Position numbers and translations under genes: made by a program. Shown piece by piece: positions 17,949 to 31,153 of a DNA stretch of 64,000 bases. Numbering within the stretch: position 1 is the first letter of the stretch; the number at the start of each line of letters is the position of its first letter. The DNA comes from Mesorhizobium sp. M8A.F.Ca.ET.218.01.1.1 (GTDB lineage: Bacteria > Pseudomonadota > Alphaproteobacteria > Rhizobiales > Rhizobiaceae), in NCBI RefSeq assembly GCF_004791165.1, contig NZ_SRUZ01000007.1, forward strand, positions 62,001 to 126,000, in the 5' to 3' direction. Under the pieces are notes generated by a model that was not told the DNA's origin, ran no database searches, and was given only the letters and a program-made list of their open reading frames with translations.

Positions 17949-19605
17949 TCACCCCTTCCTCTTCTCCACCTCCGCCTTCCTCAGCAAAAACCGCTGGATC
18001 TTGCCGCTCGGCGTCTTCGGCAATTCCGTCACGAACTCCACCTCGCGGGGATAGGCGTGGGCCGAGAGGCGTTTGCGGACATGCTGGGCGAGTTCTTCGG
18101 CCAGCTCCGGGCTGCCCTTGTAGGCGGGCGCGAGGATGACGAAGGCCTTGACGATTTCGGTGCGCTGCGGGTCGGGCACGCCGACGACCGCGGCCTCGGT
18201 GACGGCGGGGTGTTCGATCAGCGCGCTTTCGACGTCGAAAGGGCCGATGCGATAGCCCGACGAGGTGATGACGTCGTCGGCGCGGCCGATGAAGGAGACC
18301 GAGCCGTCCGGGTCATATTCCACCGTGTCGCCGGTTCGGTAGTAGCCGCCTGAAATGGCCGGAGTTTCGGCCTGGTGGTAGCCGCCGAACCAGCGCAGCG
18401 GCGAGTTGGCGATGTCTACGGCAAGGATGCCTGGCTGGTTGGGGCCGAGCTCGTTGCCGGCCTCGTCCAGCACCACCATGCGGTAGCCCGGCATGGCAAA
18501 GCCGGCCGAGCCCGCGCGGACAGGGTGGGCGAGGCCGTGATGGTTGTTGACCATCATGCCGTTCTCGGTCTGGCCGTAATGGTCGTGGATCGGCGCATCA
18601 AGGTGAGCGTCGAACCAGCGGATCACTTCCGGGTTGAGCGGCTCGCCGGCGCTGCTCACCACGCGCAGCCGGCCTTTTATGCGCGCGGCGGCATCGGGGC
18701 CTTCGGCGAGCAGCAGGCGGAAGGCGGTGGGCGAGCCCGCGAGGCTGGTGACGCCAAGCCGCTCGATGACGTCATAGGTGCTCTTGGCGGTGAAGGCCCC
18801 CTCGTTGAAGGTGGTGGCGATGCCGAGCAGCAGGGGACCCGTGATGGCGTAATAGAGGCCATAGGCCCAGCCCGGATCGGCGATGTTCCAGAAGATGTCG
18901 TCGGGGCGCAGGCCGATCGCATCGCGCATAGGCGCCGAACGCCATCAGAGCGCTGAGCGGCACCGGCACGCCCTTGGGCAGGCCCGTCGTTCCGGAAGTC
19001 GACATCATCATGAACAGGTCTTGGCCCCGGCGCATCACCGGTTCGCAGGCCGGCGAAGCGGCGGCCAGGGCGGCGCGGAAATCGATGTCGCCCTGACGCA
19101 AGGCATCGTCCGCACCGAGGATGGTGGCGATCCGTGGAAGGTTGGCGACCTCGTCGAGCTTGCCGCGATTGGCCGGATTGGTCACCACCACCTTGGCCGC
19201 GCTGTATTCCAGGCGGTGCTCGATGGCCTTCGGGCCGAAGGCGGTGAACAGCGGCTGGTAGACAGCGCCGATGCGCCAGACGCCGAGGATCAGCGCCACC
19301 AGTTCGGGAGTGCGCGGCAGCATGCCGGCCACGACATCGCCGGGGCCTACGCCCTGTTCCTTGAGCATATTGCCGACGCGGCCCGACATATCAGCGAGGT
19401 CATCGAAGCTGAACAGCCGGAGTTCGCCACTGGCCGAGATCGCGCGCAGCGCCAGCCGGTTCTGCCCGGTATGGCGGCCGCAGCATTCGACATAAGCGTT
19501 GATGCCGGTCGCCGGGTCGCCTTGCAGCCTGGCGATCTCATCCTCGATGCGAAAGCCCGAAACGGCGTCCTCATAGCGCGGCAAGCCGGCTTGTGTCGTG
19601 GTCAT
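17949..19605 (-). pseudogene. AMP-dependent acyl-CoA synthetase, split by a frameshift
   Basis: Two frames together make one ~552-residue adenylate-forming enzyme. The first starts at 19605 and carries the P-loop motif MMSTSGTTGLPKG. The second covers 17949-18929 and carries WNIADPGWAYGLY, YRTGDTVEYDPDG, SSGYRIGPFDVES and a C-terminal PKTPSGKIQR with the catalytic Lys. The break is near 18927-18933. The strand reads GCC TAT GCG CGA T, whereas GCC TAT ATG CGC GAT would restore the expected AYMRDAIGLRPDD, so loss of one TA or AT dinucleotide explains it. This is either a real inactivating mutation or a sequencing/assembly error. The family activates carboxylic acids to acyl-CoA using ATP; the substrate is unknown. 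Confidence 0.85.
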
Positions 19606-19714
19606 GAAAATCCTCCCTGGCGGTGCGCCATCTCCCCATGGCGCGCTGTCGCGGCGACAATGGCATCAGATGGCGCCCATCGGCAACGATTGATGCAGCC
19701 CTGCATCCTTCGCC

Positions 19715-20608
19715 CTACAAGTTCGCCTCGGCGAAGATGCGCGCCGCCCAGTCGAGGAAGACGCGCAGGCGCGGCGAAAGCTGCCGGTTCTGCGGATAGA
19801 GCGCCGACAGCGGCGTCGGCGATGGCGGGTATTCGGCCAGCACCTCGACCAGTGTGCCGTCGGCCAAATCCTTCTCGAAGCGATAGCGCGGCGCCTGGAT
19901 GAGGCCGAGGCCGAGCCGCGCCAGGTCGGCGGCGGTATCGGAATTGTTGGCGGCGACGCGGCCGGGCAACCTGACCTCACGGGTCTTGCCGGCGACGGTG
20001 AATTCGAAGGGCAGCACCTCGCCGGTGCGCGAGGAGACGAAGCCGATCGCCTGATGGCCGTCCAGCGCGTCGGGGGAGGCGGGCGTGCCGTGGCGAGAGA
20101 GATAGGCGGGGCTGGCGCAGGTCATCTCGCGGATCATGCCAAGGCGGCGCATGATCATGCCGCTGTCGGGCGGTTCGCCGACGCGGATGACGCAGTCGAC
20201 ACCCTCGCGCACGAGGTCGACCAGCCGGTCGCTCTGGCCGATCTGCAGGTCGATGCGGGGAAAGCGGGCGAGGAATTCCGGCAGGCGCGGCAGCAGGAAG
20301 GTGCGGGTGAGCAGCGTGCTGGCATCGATGCGCAGCAGGCCGAACGGCTCGGCATTGCGGAAGGCGGCCTCGGCATCCTCGATCTCGGCCAGGATCGACA
20401 GGCAGCGCCGATAATAGGCCTCGCCGTCCTGCGTGGCGTTCACCTGCCGCGTCGTGCGCTCCAGCAGCCGGGCGCCGATATGCTCTTCCAGCCGCCGGAT
20501 CGCTTCCGTCGCGGTCGAGCGCGGCAGGCCGAGATCGGCTGCGGCCGCAGTGAAGCTGCGCCGCTCCAGCACGCGGACGAAGAGCCGCATCGTGTCGAGC
20601 CGATCCAT
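19715..20608 (-). CDS. LysR-family transcriptional regulator
   Basis: A 297-residue LysR regulator. The helix-turn-helix is RSFTAAAADLGLPRSTATEA near residues 18-37, and the effector domain begins around residue 90. The helix-turn-helix region (GARLLERTTRQV) and overall length are typical of the group that controls a divergent dehydrogenase gene. It faces away from the SDR gene at 20712 across a 103-base shared promoter that contains an imperfect inverted repeat. Control of the SDR and tautomerase genes is inferred from this arrangement. Confidence 0.92.
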   Translation of the reverse strand: MDRLDTMRLFVRVLERRSFTAAAADLGLPRSTATEAIRRLEEHIGARLLERTTRQVNATQDGEAYYRRCLSILAEIEDAEAAFRNAEPFGLLRIDASTLLTRTFLLPRLPEFLARFPRIDLQIGQSDRLVDLVREGVDCVIRVGEPPDSGMIMRRLGMIREMTCASPAYLSRHGTPASPDALDGHQAIGFVSSRTGEVLPFEFTVAGKTREVRLPGRVAANNSDTAADLARLGLGLIQAPRYRFEKDLADGTLVEVLAEYPPSPTPLSALYPQNRQLSPRLRVFLDWAARIFAEANL

Positions 20609-20623
20609 GATCTTTGTTCGCAG

Positions 20624-20665
20624 CTTCCGAATAGTGATGTCAAGAGAGAGCTGATTATCCGGAAG
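20624..20665. promoter_or_regulatory. inverted repeat in the lysR/SDR divergent promoter
   Basis: CTTCCGAATA at 20624-20633 and TATCCGGAAG at 20656-20665 are inverted repeats matching at nine of ten positions, with a 22-base spacer. It is the only strong dyad in this divergent promoter, so it is a candidate operator for the LysR protein. Confidence 0.5.
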
Positions 20666-20711
20666 TTGGCGCGGACTATATCCGTCTCATCAACAAGAAG
20701 GAGAGACTTCC

Positions 20712-21467
20712 ATGACATCCGACCAAAGAGATACGGATCAAGCCAGAACGGCGATCGTGACCGGCGCCTCGAAGGGCATCGGTGCGGCGATCGCGCGGCG
20801 GCTTGCCCGCGACGGCGTTGCCGTCGTCGTCAACTATGCGCGGGGACAGGCGGAGGCCGAGGCATTGGTCGGGGCTATCGAAGCCGATGGCGGCAAGGCG
20901 ATCGCGATGCAGGCCGACATCGCCGATCCGGCCGGCATCGCCAGCCTTTTCGACGCCGGCGAGAAGGCCTTCGGCGGCATCGATATCCTGGTCAACAATG
21001 CCGGCATCCTGAAGCTTTCGCCGATCGCGCAGGCCGATGACGCCTTCTTCGATACACAAATCGCGATCAATCTCGGCGGCGTGTTCCGCGGCATGCGCGA
21101 AGGCGCGCGGCGGCTGCGCGACGGTGGCCGCATCGTCAATTTCTCGAGCAGCGTCGTCGGCCTCTACCAGCCGGGTTACGGGGTCTATGCCGCCACCAAG
21201 GCGGCGGTCGAGGCGATGACGCACATCCTGGCCAAGGAGCTTGGCGCGCGCCGCATCACCGTCAACGCGGTGGCGCCCGGACCGGTCGAGACGGCGCTGT
21301 TCACGGACGGCAAGAGCGCGGCGCAGATCGAGGCCATCGGAAATATGATCCCGCTCGGCAGGCTCGGCCAGCCCGACGACATTGCCGGCGTGGTGTCGTT
21401 CCTGGCCGGGCCGGACAGTGGCTGGGTCAACGGGCAGATCATCCGCGCCAATGGCGGCGTGATCTGA
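20712..21467 (+). CDS. SDR-family NAD(P)-dependent oxidoreductase
   Basis: A 251-residue classical short-chain dehydrogenase. It has the cofactor motif TGASKGIG (about residues 17-24), NNAG, catalytic Ser in NFSSS, and YxxxK in YAATK. The end WVNGQIIRANGGVI is typical of this group. The start ATG 20712 follows GGAGAG. Members reduce or oxidise a range of alcohols and keto groups; the substrate cannot be deduced here. It is divergently arranged with a LysR gene and followed 78 bases later by a tautomerase, suggesting a small catabolic or detoxification operon. Confidence 0.92.
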   Translation: MTSDQRDTDQARTAIVTGASKGIGAAIARRLARDGVAVVVNYARGQAEAEALVGAIEADGGKAIAMQADIADPAGIASLFDAGEKAFGGIDILVNNAGILKLSPIAQADDAFFDTQIAINLGGVFRGMREGARRLRDGGRIVNFSSSVVGLYQPGYGVYAATKAAVEAMTHILAKELGARRITVNAVAPGPVETALFTDGKSAAQIEAIGNMIPLGRLGQPDDIAGVVSFLAGPDSGWVNGQIIRANGGVI

Positions 21468-21545
21468 GGAGGCAGGCCGCTGCTGTCTGCCGACCTGCTC
21501 CGTCCCCGAACCCTGAAACCAACCTCCAGAAACAAGGAAAAGACC

Positions 21546-21758
21546 ATGCCATTCGCCAATATCAAGATGCCGCAGGCGGCGCTCTCCAAGGCGCAGAAGG
21601 AAGACCTCATCCATCGCACGACAGCCATGTTCGTCGACTTCTTCGGCGAGGGCGTGCGGCCCTACACGATGGTGCTGGTGGAGGAAGTCGCCGACGGCGG
21701 CTATGGCCGCGCCGACGAGGTGTTCGTGATACCGGAAGCTTTTCGCGCCGATGAATAG
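21546..21758 (+). CDS. 4-oxalocrotonate tautomerase-family enzyme
   Basis: A 70-residue small tautomerase. Pro2 immediately follows the initiator Met (MPFANIKMPQ), so it becomes the catalytic N-terminal Pro after Met removal. The body (LSKAQKEDLIHRTTAMFVDF) forms the family's single beta-alpha-beta unit. It follows the SDR gene on the same strand with AAGGAAAAG just upstream. These enzymes work as multimers on keto/enol substrates and often sit with dehydrogenases, as here. The substrate is unknown. Confidence 0.88.
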   Translation: MPFANIKMPQAALSKAQKEDLIHRTTAMFVDFFGEGVRPYTMVLVEEVADGGYGRADEVFVIPEAFRADE

Positions 21759-21978
21759 GCCTTCGAACGCGATACCCGTCATATGACGACTGGTCGCCGC
21801 GAACGCCAACGTCCACTCTGTCCGCGGGCCTTTCAATGCATGTCGGTTCCCGAAAAACCGATGCCCCCTTTGGGGCGGCATGCATTAGCGGCGGGGGCCA
21901 GGTGGGCAGCCCCGAGTTGTCCACCTGTCTCGCTTCTTTCGTCGCTGGCGCCTGATCAATCGATGGAACCGGATGCGC

Positions 21979-22905
21979 TCAGCTGGCTTCGGGCGCCTGG
22001 CTCTTGGGCACGCCGACCCAGTCGGCCGCGATCTCGGCGAACAGCCAGTCGCGGAACGCCCTGACTTTTTTCTGGCGCAGCGCGCCTTCGGGATAGACGA
22101 CGTAGTAGCTGGCCGCTGATTTCAGCGCGAGGTCGAAGGGTCGCACCAGCCGCCCGGCCGCGAGGTCGGCCGAGACCAGCGCGCTGCGGCCGAGCAGCAC
22201 GCCTTCGCCATGCACCGCGGCCTCGACGGCGAAGGTGGCGGAATCGAAGCGCACGCCGCGTTTGGGGTCGATGCCTTCGACGCCGGCCTGTTCAAGCCAT
22301 GTCGCCCAGTCGATGCGGAAGGCGTCGTGGATCAGCTTGTGATGCCTCAAATCCCCGGGCTGCCGCAGCGGGTGCTCGCCTTGCAGCAGTTCCGGGCTGC
22401 AGACCGGGAAGACCTCCTCGTCGGCGAGGAATTCCGCCGTCACCCCGGTATAGCCGCCGCGGCCGTAGCGGATGGATATGTCGATGCCGTCGCTGACGAA
22501 ATCGGCCAGCACACCCGAAGTCGCCAGCCGCACGTCGATGTCGGGATTGGCGCGATGGAAGCGGTGCAGCCTCGGCACCAGCCAGCGGCCGGCAAAGCCG
22601 TCCGACGTGCTGACGTTCAGGATGCGGGTCGAGCGGTCGGGCGTGGCGGCGATGGTGGCGGCGGCGATCTGGTCGAGCGCCTTGCCGACCTCCGCCGCAT
22701 AGGCCGCGCCGACAGCGGTCAGGCGTACGGAGCGCGTGCCGCGATCGAAGAGCTGGATGCCCAGCCTGTCCTCGATGTTGCGGATGGCGCGGCTGACGGC
22801 GCCATGGGTGAGGTTGAGCTCTTCCGCCGCCTTGGAGAAGCTCAAATGCCTGGCGGCCGCGTCGAAGGCGGGCAAGGCGGTGAGGGGCGGCAATCTGCGC
22901 GGCAT
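21979..22905 (-). CDS. LysR-family transcriptional regulator, GcvA-like
   Basis: A 308-residue LysR regulator of the GcvA-like subgroup. The N-terminus MPRRLPPLTALPAFDAAARH and the helix-turn-helix SFSKAAEELNLTHGAVSRAI are characteristic, and the effector domain contains DGIDISIRYGRGGY. The ATG at 22903-22905 is chosen; a longer frame to 23004 adds 33 unrelated residues. A perfect palindrome lies 11 bases upstream of this start, so autoregulation is likely. It diverges from a DUF1127 gene and an NmrA-type oxidoreductase, its probable targets. Confidence 0.92.
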   Translation of the reverse strand: MPRRLPPLTALPAFDAAARHLSFSKAAEELNLTHGAVSRAIRNIEDRLGIQLFDRGTRSVRLTAVGAAYAAEVGKALDQIAAATIAATPDRSTRILNVSTSDGFAGRWLVPRLHRFHRANPDIDVRLATSGVLADFVSDGIDISIRYGRGGYTGVTAEFLADEEVFPVCSPELLQGEHPLRQPGDLRHHKLIHDAFRIDWATWLEQAGVEGIDPKRGVRFDSATFAVEAAVHGEGVLLGRSALVSADLAAGRLVRPFDLALKSAASYYVVYPEGALRQKKVRAFRDWLFAEIAADWVGVPKSQAPEAS

Positions 22906-22915
22906 GGGTTCCACC

Positions 22916-22932
22916 TGTGAGCGTTGCTCACA
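22916..22932. promoter_or_regulatory. perfect palindromic operator TGTGAGC-GTT-GCTCACA
   Basis: A 7-3-7 perfect inverted repeat directly upstream of the GcvA-like lysR start. The half-site TGTGAGC occurs again at 23046-23052, nearer the divergent DUF1127 gene. Two sites in one intergenic region fit a LysR-type regulator acting on itself and on the divergent operon. Confidence 0.65.
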
Positions 22933-23118
22933 AATCCTGCACAAAGAGTCGTTTGTCGTCCAGCCCGAAACCGCCCAATATTCAGACGTACCAAGCATCC
23001 ACACCGGACTTCCGGTTTATCGATGCACTGAATTGACCAGACAAGTGTGAGCAATCGTCATGCTCGCCCGGTGGGCGACATCGGCATTCTCGCGCCCGCT
23101 AGAACACAGGAGACGAAC

Positions 23119-23316
23119 ATGAACCTGACCCTTGGACCCATCACTGCCGCGGTGAGCGGCCTTGCCATGCGAAGCGCGGCAGCGTTCGAGCGCCGCCGCA
23201 CATTGCGCAAGGTTTCCCGGCTTTCCGACCGCCGTTTGCATGACATCGGCCTCGAACGCGACTGGGACGGTTCAATTCTCGCTAACGGAATTCCGGGCAA
23301 TGGGAGGGCGATATGA
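23119..23316 (+). CDS. DUF1127 small protein
   Basis: A 65-residue protein with the DUF1127 signature RKVSRLSDRRLHDIGLERD near residues 34-52, an Arg-rich helix found in many rhizobial small proteins. Some family members bind RNA or influence phosphate and central metabolism. The start ATG 23119 has AGGAGA nearby upstream, so the longer frame at 23047 is rejected. Its stop overlaps the next start as ATGA (23313-23316), indicating translational coupling with the NmrA-type oxidoreductase. Confidence 0.85.
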   Translation: MNLTLGPITAAVSGLAMRSAAAFERRRTLRKVSRLSDRRLHDIGLERDWDGSILANGIPGNGRAI

Positions 23317-24209
23317 CCAGCACGTTGATCATCGGCGCGACCGGGCTTCTCGGCAGCGAGATGGCGAAGGCCAGCGCGCGCAATGGCGACAGCTTGCATG
23401 TACTCGTCCGGCCGGCAACATCAGGCAATGGAGAGCGGATGCGCCCGCTGAAGGAGCTCGGCGCCACGGTGCATGTCGGCGATCTCGACGACTATGACAG
23501 CCTTGTGCGCGCCGTCGGCAAGGTCGATCGCGTCATCAGTTCGGTGCATGTCGGCTCGGCCAGCGAGATGACGCTGGTGCGCGCCGTCAGGGATGCCGGC
23601 GTCTCCCGCTATGTGCCGTCCGCCGGCTTCGGCCTCGACTTCGCCGCCGCCGCGCCCGGCTCGATCGAACCGCTCGACATCAAGCGGGCCGTCTTCGACG
23701 CGGTCCGGGAGGCCGACCTGCCCTATACGGTGATCTACACCAACGGCTTCTTCTCGACCTGGGTGGCGACCCTGGGAGACCTGACGCGCTTCGGCTCCTC
23801 GCCGCTGCCGCCCGACGAGGTGACGCTCTATGGCGACGGCAATGTGCCGGCGACATTTGTCAGCGAGAAGGATATCGCCGCCGTCACGATGCGCGCACTG
23901 GAGGATCCCAATGCTGTTCGCGGCGAAATCCGCATCGCGCAGAACAAGATCACGCAAGCCGAGATGATCGAGCTGTGGCGCCGGGTGAGCGGCCGCTCGC
24001 CGCGCGTCAAGCAGATGAGCGCCGACGAGCTGGAGGCGATGATCGAGGCGGTTCCCGGGCTCGGACTGCTGCGCGCATTCTGGCTCCGTGGCGAGACCGC
24101 GCTCGAGACGGCCACTCCGGAAGCGGGCACGCTTTACCCGGAGCTGAGGTTCAAGACGATTGAAAGCGCTTTTGCGGCGATGGCCGGCGCGGGTGGGCGG
24201 AGGTTGTGA
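23313..24209 (+). CDS. NmrA/isoflavone-reductase-like NAD(P)H-binding protein
   Basis: A 298-residue atypical SDR. The N-terminal dinucleotide motif is IIGATGLLGSEM, followed by VHVGDLDDYDSLVRAV and the conserved SAGFGLDFA region. It lacks the classical YxxxK catalytic pair, as is usual for NmrA-type members, which act as NADP-linked reductases or redox sensors. Translation is coupled to the DUF1127 gene by a four-base overlap. A divergent GcvA-like regulator probably controls both. The substrate is unknown. Confidence 0.88.
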   Translation: MTSTLIIGATGLLGSEMAKASARNGDSLHVLVRPATSGNGERMRPLKELGATVHVGDLDDYDSLVRAVGKVDRVISSVHVGSASEMTLVRAVRDAGVSRYVPSAGFGLDFAAAAPGSIEPLDIKRAVFDAVREADLPYTVIYTNGFFSTWVATLGDLTRFGSSPLPPDEVTLYGDGNVPATFVSEKDIAAVTMRALEDPNAVRGEIRIAQNKITQAEMIELWRRVSGRSPRVKQMSADELEAMIEAVPGLGLLRAFWLRGETALETATPEAGTLYPELRFKTIESAFAAMAGAGGRRL

Positions 24210-24243
24210 AGGTTAGGGTTCTTGGCAAAGTCGGCTCTCTCCG

Positions 24244-24410
24244 GCGCCCCCCTCTGTCCTGCCGGACATCTCCCCCACGAGGGGGGAGATCGGATGTCGC
24301 GACCGCTTTCGCCAATCTCCAAAGCTATAAGCTATAAAGTGAGAGCCGGCGTCTGAACTGCCAATCTCCCCCCTCGTGGGGGAGATGTCCGGCAGGACAG
24401 AGGGGGGCGC
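24244..24410. repeat. second inverted pair of family A elements
   Basis: Copies at 24244-24291 (reverse orientation) and 24358-24410 (forward) are nearly identical to those at 5836-6029, including the CTCCCCC and GGGGGAG arms. They fill most of the gap between the NmrA-type gene and the KamA-family gene. The gap holds no gene. Confidence 0.8.
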
Positions 24411-24481
24411 CGTAGAGCGCGGCGGTTGACCCAACAGCCCATCCAGCCGATAGGTCCGCGCGAACAGCCCGAGACCTGCTA

Positions 24482-25621
24482 ATGCCCAACCTCAGAGATA
24501 CAACCCGCGCTCCCGACACCGCCTGGCAGGACGATGTCCGCGCCGGCGTGCGCCATGTGCGTGACCTCGCTTCCCTGCCGCTCTCGCCGGCCGAACGCGA
24601 AGCCGCGCAGGCCGCCGCCTCGCTGCACAAGGTGCGCGCGCCGAAAAGCTATCTCGACCTGATCGACTGGAACGATCCGGCCGATCCGATCCGGGCCCAG
24701 GTGATCCCGTCGCCTGGGGAATTGGAGGAGGCGGAGGGCGAGCTCGGCGATCCGATCGCCGATCATGAATTCAGCCCGGTGCCGCGATTGACGCATCGCC
24801 ATGCCGACCGGGTGCTGTTGTTCCCGACCTATCAATGCGCGGTCTATTGCCGGTTCTGCTTCCGCAAGGAATCGCTGACCTCGATCGGCCGTGGCTATAC
24901 GCGCGAGGCGCTGGAGCCGGCGCTGGCCTATATAGCGGATCATCCCGAAATCCGCGAAGTGATCCTGACCGGCGGCGATCCGCTGTCGCTGCCGGATAAG
25001 GCACTTGCCGAAATCCGCGCCCGTGTCGAGACTATTGCCCATGTGCGGCTGTTGCGCATCCACACGCGCGTGCCGGTTGCGCTGCCGTCGCGCATCACGC
25101 CAGGGCTGGTCGCGGCACTGCAGGGTCGGCTGATGGTGACGGTGGTCACCCACTTCAACCATGCGCGCGAGATCACCGATGCAACCGAAGCGGCTTGCCG
25201 CACCTTGCGACAGGCCGGTTTCGTGCTGCTCAACCAGAGCGTTCTGCTGAAGGGCGTCAACGATACGGTCGAGGCGCTGGAAGAGCTCTGCCGCGAGCTG
25301 ATGTACCGGCTGGGGATAAAACCCTATTACCTGCACCATGGCGACCTCGCGCGTGGCATGGCGCACCGGCGCACCACGATCGAGCACGGCCAGGCGCTGG
25401 TGGAAGCGCTGCGGGCGCGGCTCTCGGGCATCTGCAATCCGGTCTATGTGCTGGATCTTCCGGAAGGCGGCGGCAAGGTGCCGCTCGCACCGTGCCCTAT
25501 CGAGGGGCGCGACGGAGAGAGCTGGCGCATTCGCGGGCTCGATGGCACGGTGAGGGATTATCGGGAGATTTTGGGCGTTCGGGAAGAACGGCCCTCGAAG
25601 AATCCGGCTGCCGGCTCATGA
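24482..25621 (+). CDS. KamA-family radical SAM lysine 2,3-aminomutase-like protein
   Basis: A 379-residue radical SAM enzyme with the cluster-binding motif CAVYCRFC (C-x3-C-x2-C, about residues 119-126), preceded by RHADRVLLFPTYQ and followed by ILTGGDPL. Its length matches the short EpmB/YjeK-like group, which converts lysine to beta-lysine for elongation factor P, rather than longer clostridial enzymes. It has a PLP-site-like region (HHGDLARGMAHRRT), but the exact PLP Lys was not assigned. No epmA or efp gene is in this window. It converges on the PPTase-NRPS operon across a repeat-filled gap. The ribosome site is weak. Confidence 0.85.
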   Translation: MPNLRDTTRAPDTAWQDDVRAGVRHVRDLASLPLSPAEREAAQAAASLHKVRAPKSYLDLIDWNDPADPIRAQVIPSPGELEEAEGELGDPIADHEFSPVPRLTHRHADRVLLFPTYQCAVYCRFCFRKESLTSIGRGYTREALEPALAYIADHPEIREVILTGGDPLSLPDKALAEIRARVETIAHVRLLRIHTRVPVALPSRITPGLVAALQGRLMVTVVTHFNHAREITDATEAACRTLRQAGFVLLNQSVLLKGVNDTVEALEELCRELMYRLGIKPYYLHHGDLARGMAHRRTTIEHGQALVEALRARLSGICNPVYVLDLPEGGGKVPLAPCPIEGRDGESWRIRGLDGTVRDYREILGVREERPSKNPAAGS

Positions 25622-25680
25622 CGCTAGGATGTTACTCCTGCTTGCGTCATAGCAACTGTTCATAATGGCCAGCGTCTGCG

Positions 25681-25855
25681 CCGCCCCTCACCTGCCTGCC
25701 GGCATCCTCTCCCCGTATAGTGGCGGGGAGAGGGGCGCTACCGTCGCCGATTTCGCCAATCTGAAGCGTTGCAGGAAAACCACCGGCGTTGCGGCCGGTC
25801 CTCTCTCCCCGTCACTATACGGGGAGAGATGTCCGGCAGGACAGTGAGGGGCGGC
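25681..25855. repeat. inverted pair of palindromic intergenic elements (family B)
   Basis: Copies at about 25681-25738 and 25799-25855 are inverted relative to one another. Each contains CTCTCCCCG and CGGGGAGAG arms around GTATAGTG, plus the GCCGGCA-type segment shared with family A. They fill the gap 25622-25929 between two convergent transcription units. I see no gene there. A role as a two-way transcript end is an inference. Confidence 0.75.
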
Positions 25856-25929
25856 GCTGACGCCAAAGATTGCTGCATTCGGCCGGAAACTCATGATGTC
25901 GTAACGCAGCAGGAATAGTCGGGCTGACC

Positions 25930-26568
25930 CTAAACCCCATCACCGTCGACAAACGCCAGCACGGCCACGCGCGGGACAACGCAGTATGCGAGCCGCGCCT
26001 TGCGGCCGGTCCTCGTCGTCGCGTGGCCAGTCTCGAGGTCCACGGCGATGTCCTCATAGCCCAGCACCTCGCGGTCCAGCGGATAGGCTGCCTTGTAGAC
26101 CGCTTCCTTGGCGGCGAAGAGGATCCGGCCGGCAAGCTGCCGGTCGGCGGCGCCTATCCGGTCGGCCGGAATCGCAACGAGAGCGGAAATCTCGTCGGGC
26201 AGGGGCAGCGCCGGTTCGACATCGATGCCCAGCGAGCCGATGCCGGCAACAGGTGCGACCGCTGCCACGGCCATGTCGTCGTCATGGGCGAGCGAGCCGG
26301 TTATCCCCTGCGGCCAGGCGGGCGCACCGGAGGGCGTGCGCAAGAGGGCGAAACCGTCGAAGCCGGCATCCGCCAGCAGCCGGTGCGCGATCCAGCGCGC
26401 CGCGCCGCTGGCCCGCCGCATGGCGGGCTGGCGGGCGGGGATGGAACCTGCCTCCGCCGACAACAGATGGGTCTCGTCACCTTCGCGGATGATCCGGCAA
26501 CCGGTGCGCACCCCCGCCGGGGCCATGGCGGCCATGGAGCGCGCCAGGGCGATTTCCTCGGGCGTCAT
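25930..26568 (-). CDS. 4'-phosphopantetheinyl transferase, EntD/Sfp superfamily
   Basis: A 212-residue enzyme that moves the phosphopantetheine arm from coenzyme A onto carrier proteins. Diagnostic motifs are GIDVEPALPL (Mg-binding Asp and Glu, about residue 106-115) and ILFAAKEAVYKAAYPLD (the family's F-x-A-K-E-A-x-Y-K). The N-terminal half (RRASGAARWIAHRLLADAGF and GITGSLAHDDDMAVAA) also matches EntD types. It is the last gene of the NRPS operon and overlaps the GNAT gene by four bases. The NRPS upstream has a carrier domain that would need exactly this modification, so a dedicated partnership is likely. Confidence 0.9.
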   Translation of the reverse strand: MTPEEIALARSMAAMAPAGVRTGCRIIREGDETHLLSAEAGSIPARQPAMRRASGAARWIAHRLLADAGFDGFALLRTPSGAPAWPQGITGSLAHDDDMAVAAVAPVAGIGSLGIDVEPALPLPDEISALVAIPADRIGAADRQLAGRILFAAKEAVYKAAYPLDREVLGYEDIAVDLETGHATTRTGRKARLAYCVVPRVAVLAFVDGDGV

Positions 26569-27037
26569 CGGTCGCCGGGCGCCAGGACGATATCGGCGAT
26601 CATTTCTCCGTCCTCGTCGAGCCCCTCTTCGACGAAACCGGCGCTGCGATAGAGCCGCCGTGCCGCCTCGTTCTCCGGTTCGTAGCAGATCGACACGTGC
26701 CCGACGTGGCCGAGCCCGCGGATTTCCTCCAGCGCCGCCTGTAGCGCGGCCTTGCCATAGCCACGACCCTGCCAGGCGCGGTCGACCATGAAGCGGTAGA
26801 TGCGGGCCTCGTCGTCGTCGCGTGGCGCCTCGTACATCAGGAATCCGACAAGCTGGTCCCCGGCCATCACGGCGCGCGGCCGCGCGTCCCGATCGGACCG
26901 GGCTTCGCGCAGCGAGTCCGCATTGCCGGCGACGAAGTCCATCTGCTCCGGAGCCAGTCGCAGGGCCGTGACCATGGCTCGATTGGCCTTGGTCACCGGG
27001 ACGATACGGATGTCCACGGTGCCAGTCGCGCGGTCCG

Positions 27038-27041
<4 letters not shown>
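26565..27041 (-). CDS. GNAT-family N-acetyltransferase
   Basis: A 158-residue acetyltransferase. The acetyl-CoA loop is RAWQGRGYGKAAL (Q/R-x-x-G-x-G/A), followed by the ENEAARRLYRSAGFVEEG segment typical of the fold's last strands. It resembles the small SpeG/PaiA-like or diamine-type enzymes, though the acceptor cannot be read. It overlaps both neighbours by four bases (26565-26568 and 27038-27041), so it is translated with the NRPS and the PPTase. It might acetylate the NRPS product or a precursor, for example as self-protection; this is inference. Confidence 0.88.
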
Positions 27042-31153
<4,112 letters not shown>

